NCBI RefSeq assembly: GCF_902168175.1
Contig: NZ_CABHOU010000021.1
Coordinates: forward strand, 1-64,000
DNA: 64,000 nt
Direction of reading: 5' to 3'
From: an uncultured Chitinophaga sp.
GTDB lineage: Bacteria > Bacteroidota > Bacteroidia > Chitinophagales > Chitinophagaceae
Part shown: positions 1 through 6,105 of the stretch, in pieces
Layout of the letters: every line of letters begins with the position of its first letter
Position numbering within the stretch: the first letter of the stretch is position 1
The notes under the pieces: model-generated
Database searches by the model: none
Told to the model about the DNA's origin: nothing
Seen by the model: only the letters and a program-made list of their open reading frames with translations
Translations under genes and position numbers: made by a program

Positions 1-2
1 GG

Positions 3-587
3 CCCGAAATGCCGAACGGCAGGCCCATGGATTTTATTTTCCAGGTGGTAAATACCGGCCAACAGGGCTTACCGGAAGATATTAAAGTGCTGCAGTTCTA
101 CTACGACTGGCACGCAGGGCCATGGTCCACGGGCGACGGAGGCTGGCTGGTAAAAACCTACGAAGCCGTTAACCCGGACAAACAGTTGTTGATAGAACGC
201 CCCGCCAACCTCGGCCGGGCCAAGTACTGCGACATAACCTTTAAACAAATACAGGTATTACCCGATTGGGACGGCATTGACGATGTAAGCCCCGAGGCCT
301 CCAAACTTTCCTGCACCCTCGACGAAAACGAACCCTGGACACCTTACCAGGAAGTAACAAAAGAGCTGGGTGCCGAGCCTGATTTCCAGTCGCTGATAGG
401 TGGTTATCCTAAATGGCTGCAGGGCAACGATGGGCCAGTGGACGACGATAATCAGGCATTACCACTACTTTTCCAGGTAGATTCTGACGTAAATGCAGAC
501 ATTACCTGGTCGGACCAGGGATTGGTATACGTGTTCTATAATCCAGCCAGGAAAGGCGAATACAAATTTATACTACAGAGTCTGTAA
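3..587 (+). CDS. DUF1963 (YwqG-like) protein, 3' part of gene
   Basis: This is the C-terminal part of a gene that begins before the window: the frame is open to the left edge, and the first ATG (base 9) lies inside what looks like domain sequence. The visible part ends with a GGYPKWLQ motif (about residue 131 of the visible protein), followed by LLFQVDSD, a TWSDQG stretch and VYVFYNP. This is the order found near the end of DUF1963/YwqG proteins, where a GyPxWiQ motif is followed by a LLQiDS strand and a WgDaG turn. There is no signal peptide or membrane segment in the visible part. The family has no established biochemical role. The stop at 585-587 lies 12 bases from the convergent neighbour. 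Family membership is inferred from motif order. Confidence 0.7.
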   Translation, partial: PEMPNGRPMDFIFQVVNTGQQGLPEDIKVLQFYYDWHAGPWSTGDGGWLVKTYEAVNPDKQLLIERPANLGRAKYCDITFKQIQVLPDWDGIDDVSPEASKLSCTLDENEPWTPYQEVTKELGAEPDFQSLIGGYPKWLQGNDGPVDDDNQALPLLFQVDSDVNADITWSDQGLVYVFYNPARKGEYKFILQSL

Positions 588-598
588 ACTATTCGGTG

Positions 599-1036
599 TT
601 ATAACCACCGCATCATCGCGCCATCAGGCGTAAAACGTTTCAACGGTTTGCCGCGGGTGAACATCCAGGTAACCCAGCCAAATTCATACCCGCCGGATGG
701 ATGCACGTAGTAAAACTTATTGCTACCCGATCTTTTCAAACAGAATTTAATGTCTGGCTCCTGCTTACCGGCTACCGGCTGCACGAACTGGAAGAATGGG
801 CCGCTTTTGCGGTAAAAACCTTTCGTCACTACCGTATCTGCAGGCGTAGTATCGTCGTTGGTCGGGCGAAACAGGTCGGTAACCACGTAACCACTGTCGT
901 TGTACAGGTGAATGTAGCGGAAACAGTATTTCGTGCCGGTGGCATCGGCTATTTTATTGATCTCTTTGTAATATTTGTCCTGCGCTGTGGCGAGTATTGG
1001 TGCCAGCAGCAGGAGCATTAAACACTTCAGCTTCAT
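599..1036 (-). CDS. Small secreted protein of unknown function
   Basis: The protein has 145 residues when started at the ATG at 1034-1036. That start places a textbook signal peptide first: MKLK, then a leucine-rich core, then ATAQ as the cleavage site. A longer reading to 1078 adds 14 unlikely residues in front of the signal. The mature part is about 126 residues, with two cysteines (in KYCFRYIHLY and DIKFCLKRSG) that could form a disulphide in the periplasm, and it is rich in aromatic residues. I do not recognise a family. It is convergent with the DUF1963 gene and has about 220 bases of apparently non-coding DNA on its 5' side, so it is probably monocistronic. Confidence 0.65.
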   Translation of the reverse strand: MKLKCLMLLLLAPILATAQDKYYKEINKIADATGTKYCFRYIHLYNDSGYVVTDLFRPTNDDTTPADTVVTKGFYRKSGPFFQFVQPVAGKQEPDIKFCLKRSGSNKFYYVHPSGGYEFGWVTWMFTRGKPLKRFTPDGAMMRWL

Positions 1037-1257
1037 AAACTTCACGTCATGCGGTAATATTACGTAAAGATTGAACACTAAGCAAAAAAGGGACGCTTAC
1101 ACCCCACCTGATCAAAACGCCACGGTAACATTTAGCGGAATGAAAGATAAATATTACTTTGGCGAACGGCCTTGTATGCAGGGAACGCGTAACACACTGT
1201 AAAAACAGGCGGGTTTTGCCGTAACTGCATTAAAGAAATGAAACCGCTGATTATACA

Positions 1258-1980
1258 ATGAAGATTATTCACCTGGTTATCCTGCTTTGTGCCGGACTTT
1301 GTTGTTATGGACAAAGCCATCAAATACTGGTGTTCTCCAAAACAGAACCCGGCTATCGCCATGCCTCTATTGGCGCCGGTAAAAAGATGTTCCTCGCGCT
1401 GGGCAAGAAATACAAAGTAGGTGTAGATACTACCGAAGACGCCAGTTACTTCACCCCTGCCCGCCTCGCGAAGTACAAAGCCATTGTATTCCTCAGTTCC
1501 CGCGGCGATGTGCTGGATACGGTGCAGCAGGATGCCTTACAGCAATACATCCGGAAAGGCGGTGGTTTTGTTGGCATACACGCTGCTACCACTACCGAGT
1601 ATCACTGGCCATGGTTCAATCAACTGGCAGGCGCTTATTTCGACGGGCACCCCGTTCCACAGGAAGCCCTGTATACCACCATCAACAAAAGCTTTCCCGC
1701 TACCGCCCATCTGCCGGATACCTTCCGCCGGTTCGACGAAATCTATAATTTCCGCAACGTTCAGGACTCTTTACACTACCTGCTAACGGTAGACGAAAAC
1801 AGTTACAAAGGCGGCAAAATGGGCCACTTCCATCCTATCAGCTGGTACCGTCATTTCGAGGGCGGCCGCTCGTTTTACCTAGGCCTTGGCCATTTCGACA
1901 AAGATTATGAAGATCCCTTTTTCATTGACATCACATGGAAAGGCGTGCAGTGGGCGATGGGACTGACACCAAAACCCTAA
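1258..1980 (+). CDS. Secreted ThuA-like protein
   Basis: The 240-residue protein starts with a signal peptide (hydrophobic to about residue 19, ending CCYGQ) and is otherwise a single ThuA-like domain with a class I glutamine-amidotransferase-like fold. Visible family features are the opening strand ILVFSKTEPGYRHASI, the segment KAIVFLSSRGD, the glycine-rich turn GGGFVGIHAAT near residue 102, and the end segment RSFYLGLGH before DPFFIDITWKGVQWA. In Bacteroidota such secreted proteins are common in sugar and glycan contexts; the name comes from trehalose-utilisation loci, but the substrate is not established. The length fits a stand-alone ThuA domain. Neither neighbour is co-directional, so it is probably a single-gene unit. 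Confidence 0.85.
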   Translation: MKIIHLVILLCAGLCCYGQSHQILVFSKTEPGYRHASIGAGKKMFLALGKKYKVGVDTTEDASYFTPARLAKYKAIVFLSSRGDVLDTVQQDALQQYIRKGGGFVGIHAATTTEYHWPWFNQLAGAYFDGHPVPQEALYTTINKSFPATAHLPDTFRRFDEIYNFRNVQDSLHYLLTVDENSYKGGKMGHFHPISWYRHFEGGRSFYLGLGHFDKDYEDPFFIDITWKGVQWAMGLTPKP

Positions 1981-2039
1981 CACTAAAACGTATTCACAAG
2001 ATTGCTATAACGCGATAAAAGATTCTTCTGCACCGTCAC

Positions 2040-2496
2040 TGGCGATTCACGGGAACCGCCTGGTGATGCCTGAATGTCCAGTGGCGGCCACTGTAAGCCT
2101 GCCGGCGATACCTGGAAACACATTGGCGATGCCTCCATGTCAGGTGGCGATGCCCGGAAGCCTTCGTCCATCATAAAAGTGACGCTGGCGATGCCTAAAG
2201 CTCGTCTGTCGGTCCATAAAGTAATGCTGGCGATGCCTATATGACAGCTGGCGGAGTCTTTTGTTCATCTGTCAACCTCTTTTGCTCATCTGGCGATGTC
2301 TAGATGGCAGCTGGCGATGCCTTTTGTTCATCTGTCAACCTCTTTTGTGCATCTGGCGATGCCTAGATGGCAGCTGGCGGGGTCTTTTGTTCATCTGTCA
2401 ACCTCTTTTGTTCATCTGGCGATGCCTTTTGCTCATCTGGCGATGCCTAGATGACAGTGGCGATGCCTAGATGGCAGTGGCGGGGTCCAGATGGCC
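2040..2496. repeat. 21-bp minisatellite with 63-bp higher-order period
   Basis: From 2228 to 2437 the DNA is ten consecutive 21-base units in perfect register, followed by two 20-base units to 2477. Three unit types alternate. A begins tggcgatgcctagatgg, B is tggcg...ttttgttcatc and C is tgtcaacctcttttg. A-B-C repeats three times as a 63-base higher-order unit (2228-2290, 2291-2353, 2354-2416). Degenerate copies of the tggcgatgcc core continue leftward to about 2040. Because 21 is a multiple of three, the reverse strand keeps a heptad reading: B gives DEQKASP, C gives DEQKRLT, and A carries a TAG stop. The degenerate left part (minus-strand frame 1983-2174) also reads as heptads of the SPxxxQA kind. 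No gene is called here. Confidence 0.9.
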
Positions 2497-2550
2497 ATAA
2501 ATAGAAGCGGCCTGACTAACGCCAGGCCGTGTGTCTTAAAAATAATGTTA

Positions 2551-3501
2551 TTACCAGTATTTGATTTCCCTCTCGGTGAGTTCATAAAGCGGTTCGCCAT
2601 TTCGTAAATCGTCCGGGTAGGATAATAACTTCGTGATCCAGTTATTGTGCTCATCATACGTATAAGTCCAGGTAATGATTTCCTTCCCGGCGTACTTAAT
2701 TTCCTTTACCAGGTTCCCTTTGTCATCATATTCATAAGTGGGGTCGTTGGCCGTCACTTTGATATCCCCTGTTTTATCAGTCGACAATACCGACTTTATC
2801 TTTTGATTATCACCATTATAAACATACCTGCGGTGGAAGTAATAACGTCCAGAAGTATTAACCTCATCATAAATATTGCCTTTAGCATCATAATCATATT
2901 TGTAACTCTCCGTTGGCACTTCCTTAAGGTCAAAATCAACTCTTTCTATCATTTGATTCTTCCCATTCCACGTAAATTCACGTTTGGCGAGATAACTTCC
3001 ATCTTCATGGTATTTAGTGATACTCGTCGTATTGCCAGCATGGTCGTAACGGTACCTGAATTTCAGCGAGTGCGTGCCAGGGCGGATAACGTCTTTATCT
3101 TTCAACCTTCCTTTTTCATCATAAATAAATTTATACGTGCTGGCGTGCTTACCATCGTGTGCGCGATCAATTTTCGACAACTTTCCGGCATCGTTGTAAC
3201 TGTATGTATGTTGAGATGTTCCCAGGTACTTTCTCGTACCATTTTCTCTCGTTTGTTTAAGCCGCATGCCATTTTTATCATAATCATACACATCCTGGAT
3301 CTCAAAAATTTCCTTTTCAGGCTTTCCGAACTTCACCTTAAGTTTCCATTCTGTTACTTTTACCTTTTTCACAGGCCCCCTTAAATCGTCTGTCACAGCG
3401 TGCGGTTTGTTCGCAGGTATGTCGTAATCACCGAACTGCGCGTAGGCGCTAAAACTGCAAATAGTTAAAAACAGCAGCAAGCTATATTTCATCGTTATCA
3501 T
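2551..3501 (-). CDS. Secreted YD-repeat-like protein
   Basis: The 316-residue protein has an N-terminal signal peptide (KYSLLLFLTICSFSAYAQ) and a body built of tyrosine/aspartate-rich repeats such as YDYDKNGMRLKQT, YSYNDAGKLSKID, FIYDEKGRLKDK, YRYDHAGNTTSI and YEYDDKGNLVKEI. These have the spacing of RHS/YD repeats, which form long beta-strand wraps. It lacks the RHS core and a toxin tip, so a structural or surface role is more likely than a polymorphic toxin; that is inference. The start at 3501 is favoured because its ATG overlaps the stop of the upstream 44-residue lipoprotein gene as TAATG, which suggests translational coupling. An in-frame ATG at 3492 would also give a good signal peptide. 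Confidence 0.75.
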   Translation of the reverse strand: MITMKYSLLLFLTICSFSAYAQFGDYDIPANKPHAVTDDLRGPVKKVKVTEWKLKVKFGKPEKEIFEIQDVYDYDKNGMRLKQTRENGTRKYLGTSQHTYSYNDAGKLSKIDRAHDGKHASTYKFIYDEKGRLKDKDVIRPGTHSLKFRYRYDHAGNTTSITKYHEDGSYLAKREFTWNGKNQMIERVDFDLKEVPTESYKYDYDAKGNIYDEVNTSGRYYFHRRYVYNGDNQKIKSVLSTDKTGDIKVTANDPTYEYDDKGNLVKEIKYAGKEIITWTYTYDEHNNWITKLLSYPDDLRNGEPLYELTEREIKYW

Positions 3502-3635
3502 TATTTGTAGTATTTAAGTCTGGCGTCAAATATTTCAAGAAGGCCCTTGCCAAGGTCTGCGGTTGCTGCAGGCGCATTTTGTGTACAGGCTGCAGAAGAA
3601 AGCAGGATAAGTGCTGCTGCGATAGATTTTTTCAT
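3501..3635 (-). CDS. Predicted 44-residue lipoprotein
   Basis: A short ORF starts MKKSIAAALILLSSAAC, a lipoprotein-type signal with the lipobox cysteine at residue 17, and continues for 27 residues to end KYYK. The mature peptide would be small, with an acidic/hydrophobic stretch (LGKGLLEIFDA). Its TAA stop (3503-3501) shares one base with the ATG of the downstream YD-repeat-like gene, giving TAATG. That overlap and the clean signal sequence support a real gene. The signal has serine at -3 of the lipobox, which is acceptable but not ideal. Lysis-protein-like or partner-lipoprotein roles are possible but cannot be read from the sequence. No family recognised. Confidence 0.6.
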   Translation of the reverse strand: MKKSIAAALILLSSAACTQNAPAATADLGKGLLEIFDARLKYYK

Positions 3636-3748
3636 CGGTAAGGTTTGGTAACGGAAACGTGTATTGGGAATAAATATATTAAAAAAGGTTGTAGCGTCTT
3701 ACATCCCGGATCTTTTTTCTTTCCAGCCTCTACCGTACGTGAAGGGAA

Positions 3749-4318
3749 TTAGCTGTTGAAGCGGAGCCTTACTTTCATTTCTTCGATTACATTGTAGATG
3801 ATCGGGCAACGGCCATAGTGGGCCAGCGTGGCGAAGAGGCGTTTGGTGAACTGAGGATTGTGCAGGCCGGGGAATTCGCGGCACTCTGCAAAACGTTGCT
3901 CGTAAATAGTGCAGCAGTCGTTTTTAAGAAAATGGCATGGAATGGTGTTCATGATCATGATACCACCATGGGAGCCCGTTTCCACATATTCTTTCTTTAC
4001 ATCTGCCTCTGTGCGGCCCAGATGTGCAGCCAGCACATTAATTTCATCAGCCGTAACATTGATCATAAGCGAACGGCAGCAATTGCCGCAGGTGGTACAA
4101 TCTATTTGAGGAGTGATGAGCGCATCCAGTTCCTGTACAAGCTCGTCAATACTATCAGACTCCTGTGACTGGAGAAATGTTCTGAATGCCTGGTTTTCGG
4201 CATCCTTAGCCTCTGCTTTAGCCGCGATATCGGCGAGTGTGGTCGTGATTTGCAAGCTGCGAAGGTACGGTAATCGCCGGAAGACAGATAAAAAAACTGG
4301 GGCGGCGTGTCCACGCAT
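3749..4318 (-). CDS. YkgJ-type cysteine cluster protein
   Basis: The protein carries the eight-cysteine pattern of the YkgJ/UPF0153 family. CTTCGNCC puts cysteines at residues 74, 77, 80 and 81; the second group is C128, C135, C136 and C146, within CHFLKNDCC and AECREFPG. The family is presumed to bind zinc or an iron-sulphur centre; its function is unknown. It is cytoplasmic, with no signal or membrane segment. The first 22 or so residues (arginine-rich, MRGHAAPVFLSVFRRLP) look unlike the family, which usually begins close to the TTTLADIAAKAEA helix. A TTG codon near 4258 (before QITTTLADI) may therefore be the true start. There is no in-frame ATG between the first codon and the cysteine cluster. 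Confidence 0.85.
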   Translation of the reverse strand: MRGHAAPVFLSVFRRLPYLRSLQITTTLADIAAKAEAKDAENQAFRTFLQSQESDSIDELVQELDALITPQIDCTTCGNCCRSLMINVTADEINVLAAHLGRTEADVKKEYVETGSHGGIMIMNTIPCHFLKNDCCTIYEQRFAECREFPGLHNPQFTKRLFATLAHYGRCPIIYNVIEEMKVRLRFNS

Positions 4319-4659
4319 CTAGAAAAGATCATCTTTTCCAATATCTAATTTTATTTACCGTTTTATTGCCTGTCCCCGGACGATTATATGTTGATTATCA
4401 ACCAAAATCTTCTTTAGTATTAAAAGAGAAGAACTTTCGGCCACTTAATTGCATTAAAATATAATTATATTTATCGGCAACCAGGATAGTGAGTGAGTAA
4501 AGATATACCCTCCTGGCGCCCATGAAACCTGTTTAAGGAAATTACTGCCATACAGAAGCCTTTTACCCGGGCTTTACCATCTCTCTATGCGGCTAATACC
4601 TTTCTAAATCCGCGCTGCTGTACCTTTTATTTACTTCAATTCATATTTAACAACAACCT
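4319..4659. other. Intergenic region, probable divergent promoter region
   Basis: This 341-base gap separates the divergent YkgJ-type and lipoprotein genes, so it must hold promoters for both. The only clear structure is a perfect 16-base AT palindrome (aaatataattatattt) near 4456-4472. No convincing TAnnTTTG promoter, RNA gene or riboswitch was found by eye. Confidence 0.4.
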
Positions 4660-5523
4660 ATGAAAAAACTTTATGTAATGCTGGCCGTCTCCATTCTGGC
4701 ATTCAGTGCATGTTCTAAAGACGATGAACCAAAGGCGGGCACTGGTGCTGCCGAACTTTACACCAGGGTAATAGGCAAATGGACGTTCGCGAATATAACA
4801 TTGGATGCGCCACCCTCTACCGGCAGAACAGCTTTTTCCCGCCAGGCGCCACTAGCCCGTACAACAGAAGAGGAGGTACAAAGTTTCATCGAATTCCAGA
4901 GCGACAGCACTTACTACCTCTATGATTCGGAAGGTAAATTCTACCAGGGGACTTTTACCGTGAAAGACAGTGTAACTATCTCTATGGGCGACTTTGGCAC
5001 ATTGAACAATATAACATTCGCACAGGGAGTATTGAATTTCACACTGCTTTATTACGGTACAAAGGAAATTGTGATTACCGCCAACAAAGCGCCCGGCGTT
5101 GCACTCACAGACTCTACCAAACTGTTTTGCCTAAACTGGCATCTCACCCAAGAAGATGATGGCGCGATGCTTTACACGGCCGCCCGTGTTGTATTTAACG
5201 CCAACGGAGAAGCCATCGGCAGCTTTGTTGCAGACAGCATTACATTCCAGATGACATCCGCCGGTACTTACATCGTACGGATGTTCAAAGACAAACAACT
5301 GAGGACTGCAGATGTATTCTACTGGAAATGGCACAGCAGCCTGCCCGCATATTTCGTGTATTGGGATAGCACTAACGAGCCAAATGAGGAATTGAACAAA
5401 GCACAGATCCGCGAGCTGACGAAGGACATTTTTAGAATGTCTGAAGATACAGACCACGATGGGGACGGTATTATCAGCGCAAACGAATCAGGTAACTGGA
5501 CATTCACACCGGCTGATAAATAA
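4660..5523 (+). CDS. EF-hand-tailed lipoprotein (paralogue 1)
   Basis: The 287-residue protein starts MKKLYVMLAVSILAFSAC, with a lipobox cysteine at residue 18 followed by SKDDE, so it should be lipid-anchored. The acidic residues after the cysteine are compatible with surface export in Bacteroidota. The middle is beta-rich and reminiscent of lipocalin-like lipoproteins (GKWTF near residue 40, FIEFQSDSTYYLYDSEGKFYQGTF), duplicated as a second half (LNWHLTQEDDGA...). Near the C-terminus DTDHDGDGIISANE matches an EF-hand calcium loop. It is paralogous to the protein at 8846-9682, with the same layout and the shared motifs DSTYY, GKFY, TKDI and the EF-hand. A strong terminator follows at 5544, so it is monocistronic. 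The ligand is unknown. Confidence 0.7.
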   Translation: MKKLYVMLAVSILAFSACSKDDEPKAGTGAAELYTRVIGKWTFANITLDAPPSTGRTAFSRQAPLARTTEEEVQSFIEFQSDSTYYLYDSEGKFYQGTFTVKDSVTISMGDFGTLNNITFAQGVLNFTLLYYGTKEIVITANKAPGVALTDSTKLFCLNWHLTQEDDGAMLYTAARVVFNANGEAIGSFVADSITFQMTSAGTYIVRMFKDKQLRTADVFYWKWHSSLPAYFVYWDSTNEPNEELNKAQIRELTKDIFRMSEDTDHDGDGIISANESGNWTFTPADK

Positions 5524-5543
5524 TCGCTCAACGAAGTCATTTC

Positions 5544-5575
5544 ATCCCCACAGTATTAGCTGTGGGGATTTTTTT
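5544..5575 (+). terminator. Rho-independent terminator after EF-hand lipoprotein 1
   Basis: A 10-bp stem (atccccacag paired with ctgtggggat, loop about 6 bases) is followed by a run of T, 20 bases after the lipoprotein stop. Confidence 0.85.
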
Positions 5576-5745
5576 ACGTTGCGATCGTATAAGTGTTACA
5601 AATATTTTCAAACATTGTAGAGAATGTCTACAACCATCTATGGCATTGCGTTTGGAGTGATCCGTAAGTTGCCGGGGAAGCAAAATCCATATGCATCTGC
5701 AAATATTTTTTTTGAAAATTCATTCTGATTTATCACTTTTGCGCC

Positions 5746-5830
5746 GGAGGAATGGCAGAGCGGTCGATTGCGGCAGTCTTGAAAACTGTTGACTGTTACA
5801 GGTCCGGGGGTTCGAATCCCTCTTCCTCCG
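5746..5830 (+). tRNA. tRNA-Ser (anticodon TGA)
   Basis: The 85-base gene has a 7-bp acceptor stem (GGAGGAA with TTCCTCC, discriminator G), a D arm starting TGGCAGAGCGG, and an anticodon stem CAGT/ACTG around the loop CTTGAAA. This gives anticodon TGA, reading UCA serine codons. The long variable arm (TGACTGTTACA) is typical of serine tRNA, and the T loop is TTCGAAT. CCA is not encoded (CTC follows). A terminator lies 10 bases downstream. An apparently identical gene in opposite orientation lies at 28450-28534. Confidence 0.95.
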
Positions 5831-5840
5831 CTCAAAATTT

Positions 5841-5871
5841 GCCTGGCAAAATGCCGGGCGTTTTTGTTTTT
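5841..5871 (+). terminator. Terminator of tRNA-Ser copy 1
   Basis: A 7-bp stem (gcctggc with gccgggc, loop aaaat) is followed by a T-rich run (gtttttgttttt). The stem is repeated after the truncated tRNA copy at 5904-5943, but there without the T run. Confidence 0.8.
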
Positions 5872-5903
5872 AGGAATACTCCAGTCTTTGCATAACCTAT
5901 TTT

Positions 5904-5943
5904 GACTGTTACAGGTCCGGGGGTTCGAATCCCTCTTCCTCCG
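5904..5943 (+). pseudogene. Truncated tandem copy of tRNA-Ser 3' half
   Basis: Forty bases are identical to the tRNA-Ser gene from its variable arm to the discriminator base (start GACTGTTACAGG, end TTCCTCCG), 113 bases downstream of the matching part of the intact gene. Upstream of it, cagtctttgcataacctatttt looks like decayed anticodon-arm sequence, and the D arm is missing, so it cannot fold as a tRNA. The repeat continues into the terminator stem (to about 5970). The same truncated copy, with a similar spacer, follows the second tRNA-Ser at 28337-28376. Confidence 0.8.
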
Positions 5944-6105
5944 CTCAAAATTTGCCTGGCAAAATGCCGGGCTTACGACCACCTCATTTAACCCTTACCA
6001 TTCAACCAGATAATATTCCCGAAATGCATCATTTTTCGAGGAATTTTCTATTTTAGCTAATTCGGTTTTGCATCCACACGTCTAAACATTATTGCACATC
6101 ACGTC

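Noticed and set aside
1983..2174. 63-codon minus-strand ORF with SPxxxQA heptads
   Set aside because: It lies in the degenerate end of the minisatellite and lacks upstream signals; described under the repeat instead of called as a gene.
2261..2470. 69-codon plus-strand ORF inside the minisatellite
   Set aside because: It is only the translation of the 21-base units (LLFICQP, WRCLDGS); no start signal, family or conservation evidence.
2228..2477. Possible CRISPR array
   Set aside because: Units are adjacent with no unique spacers, and no cas genes are present.
2647..3384. 245-codon plus-strand ORF
   Set aside because: Antisense shadow of the YD-repeat-like gene, with hydrophobic low-complexity composition.
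5638..5982. 114-codon minus-strand ORF across the tRNA-Ser locus (phrases GGRGIRTPGPV and RRKRDSNPRT)
   Set aside because: It is the antisense translation of the tRNA and its truncated copy, a well-known false gene call at tRNA-Ser loci.
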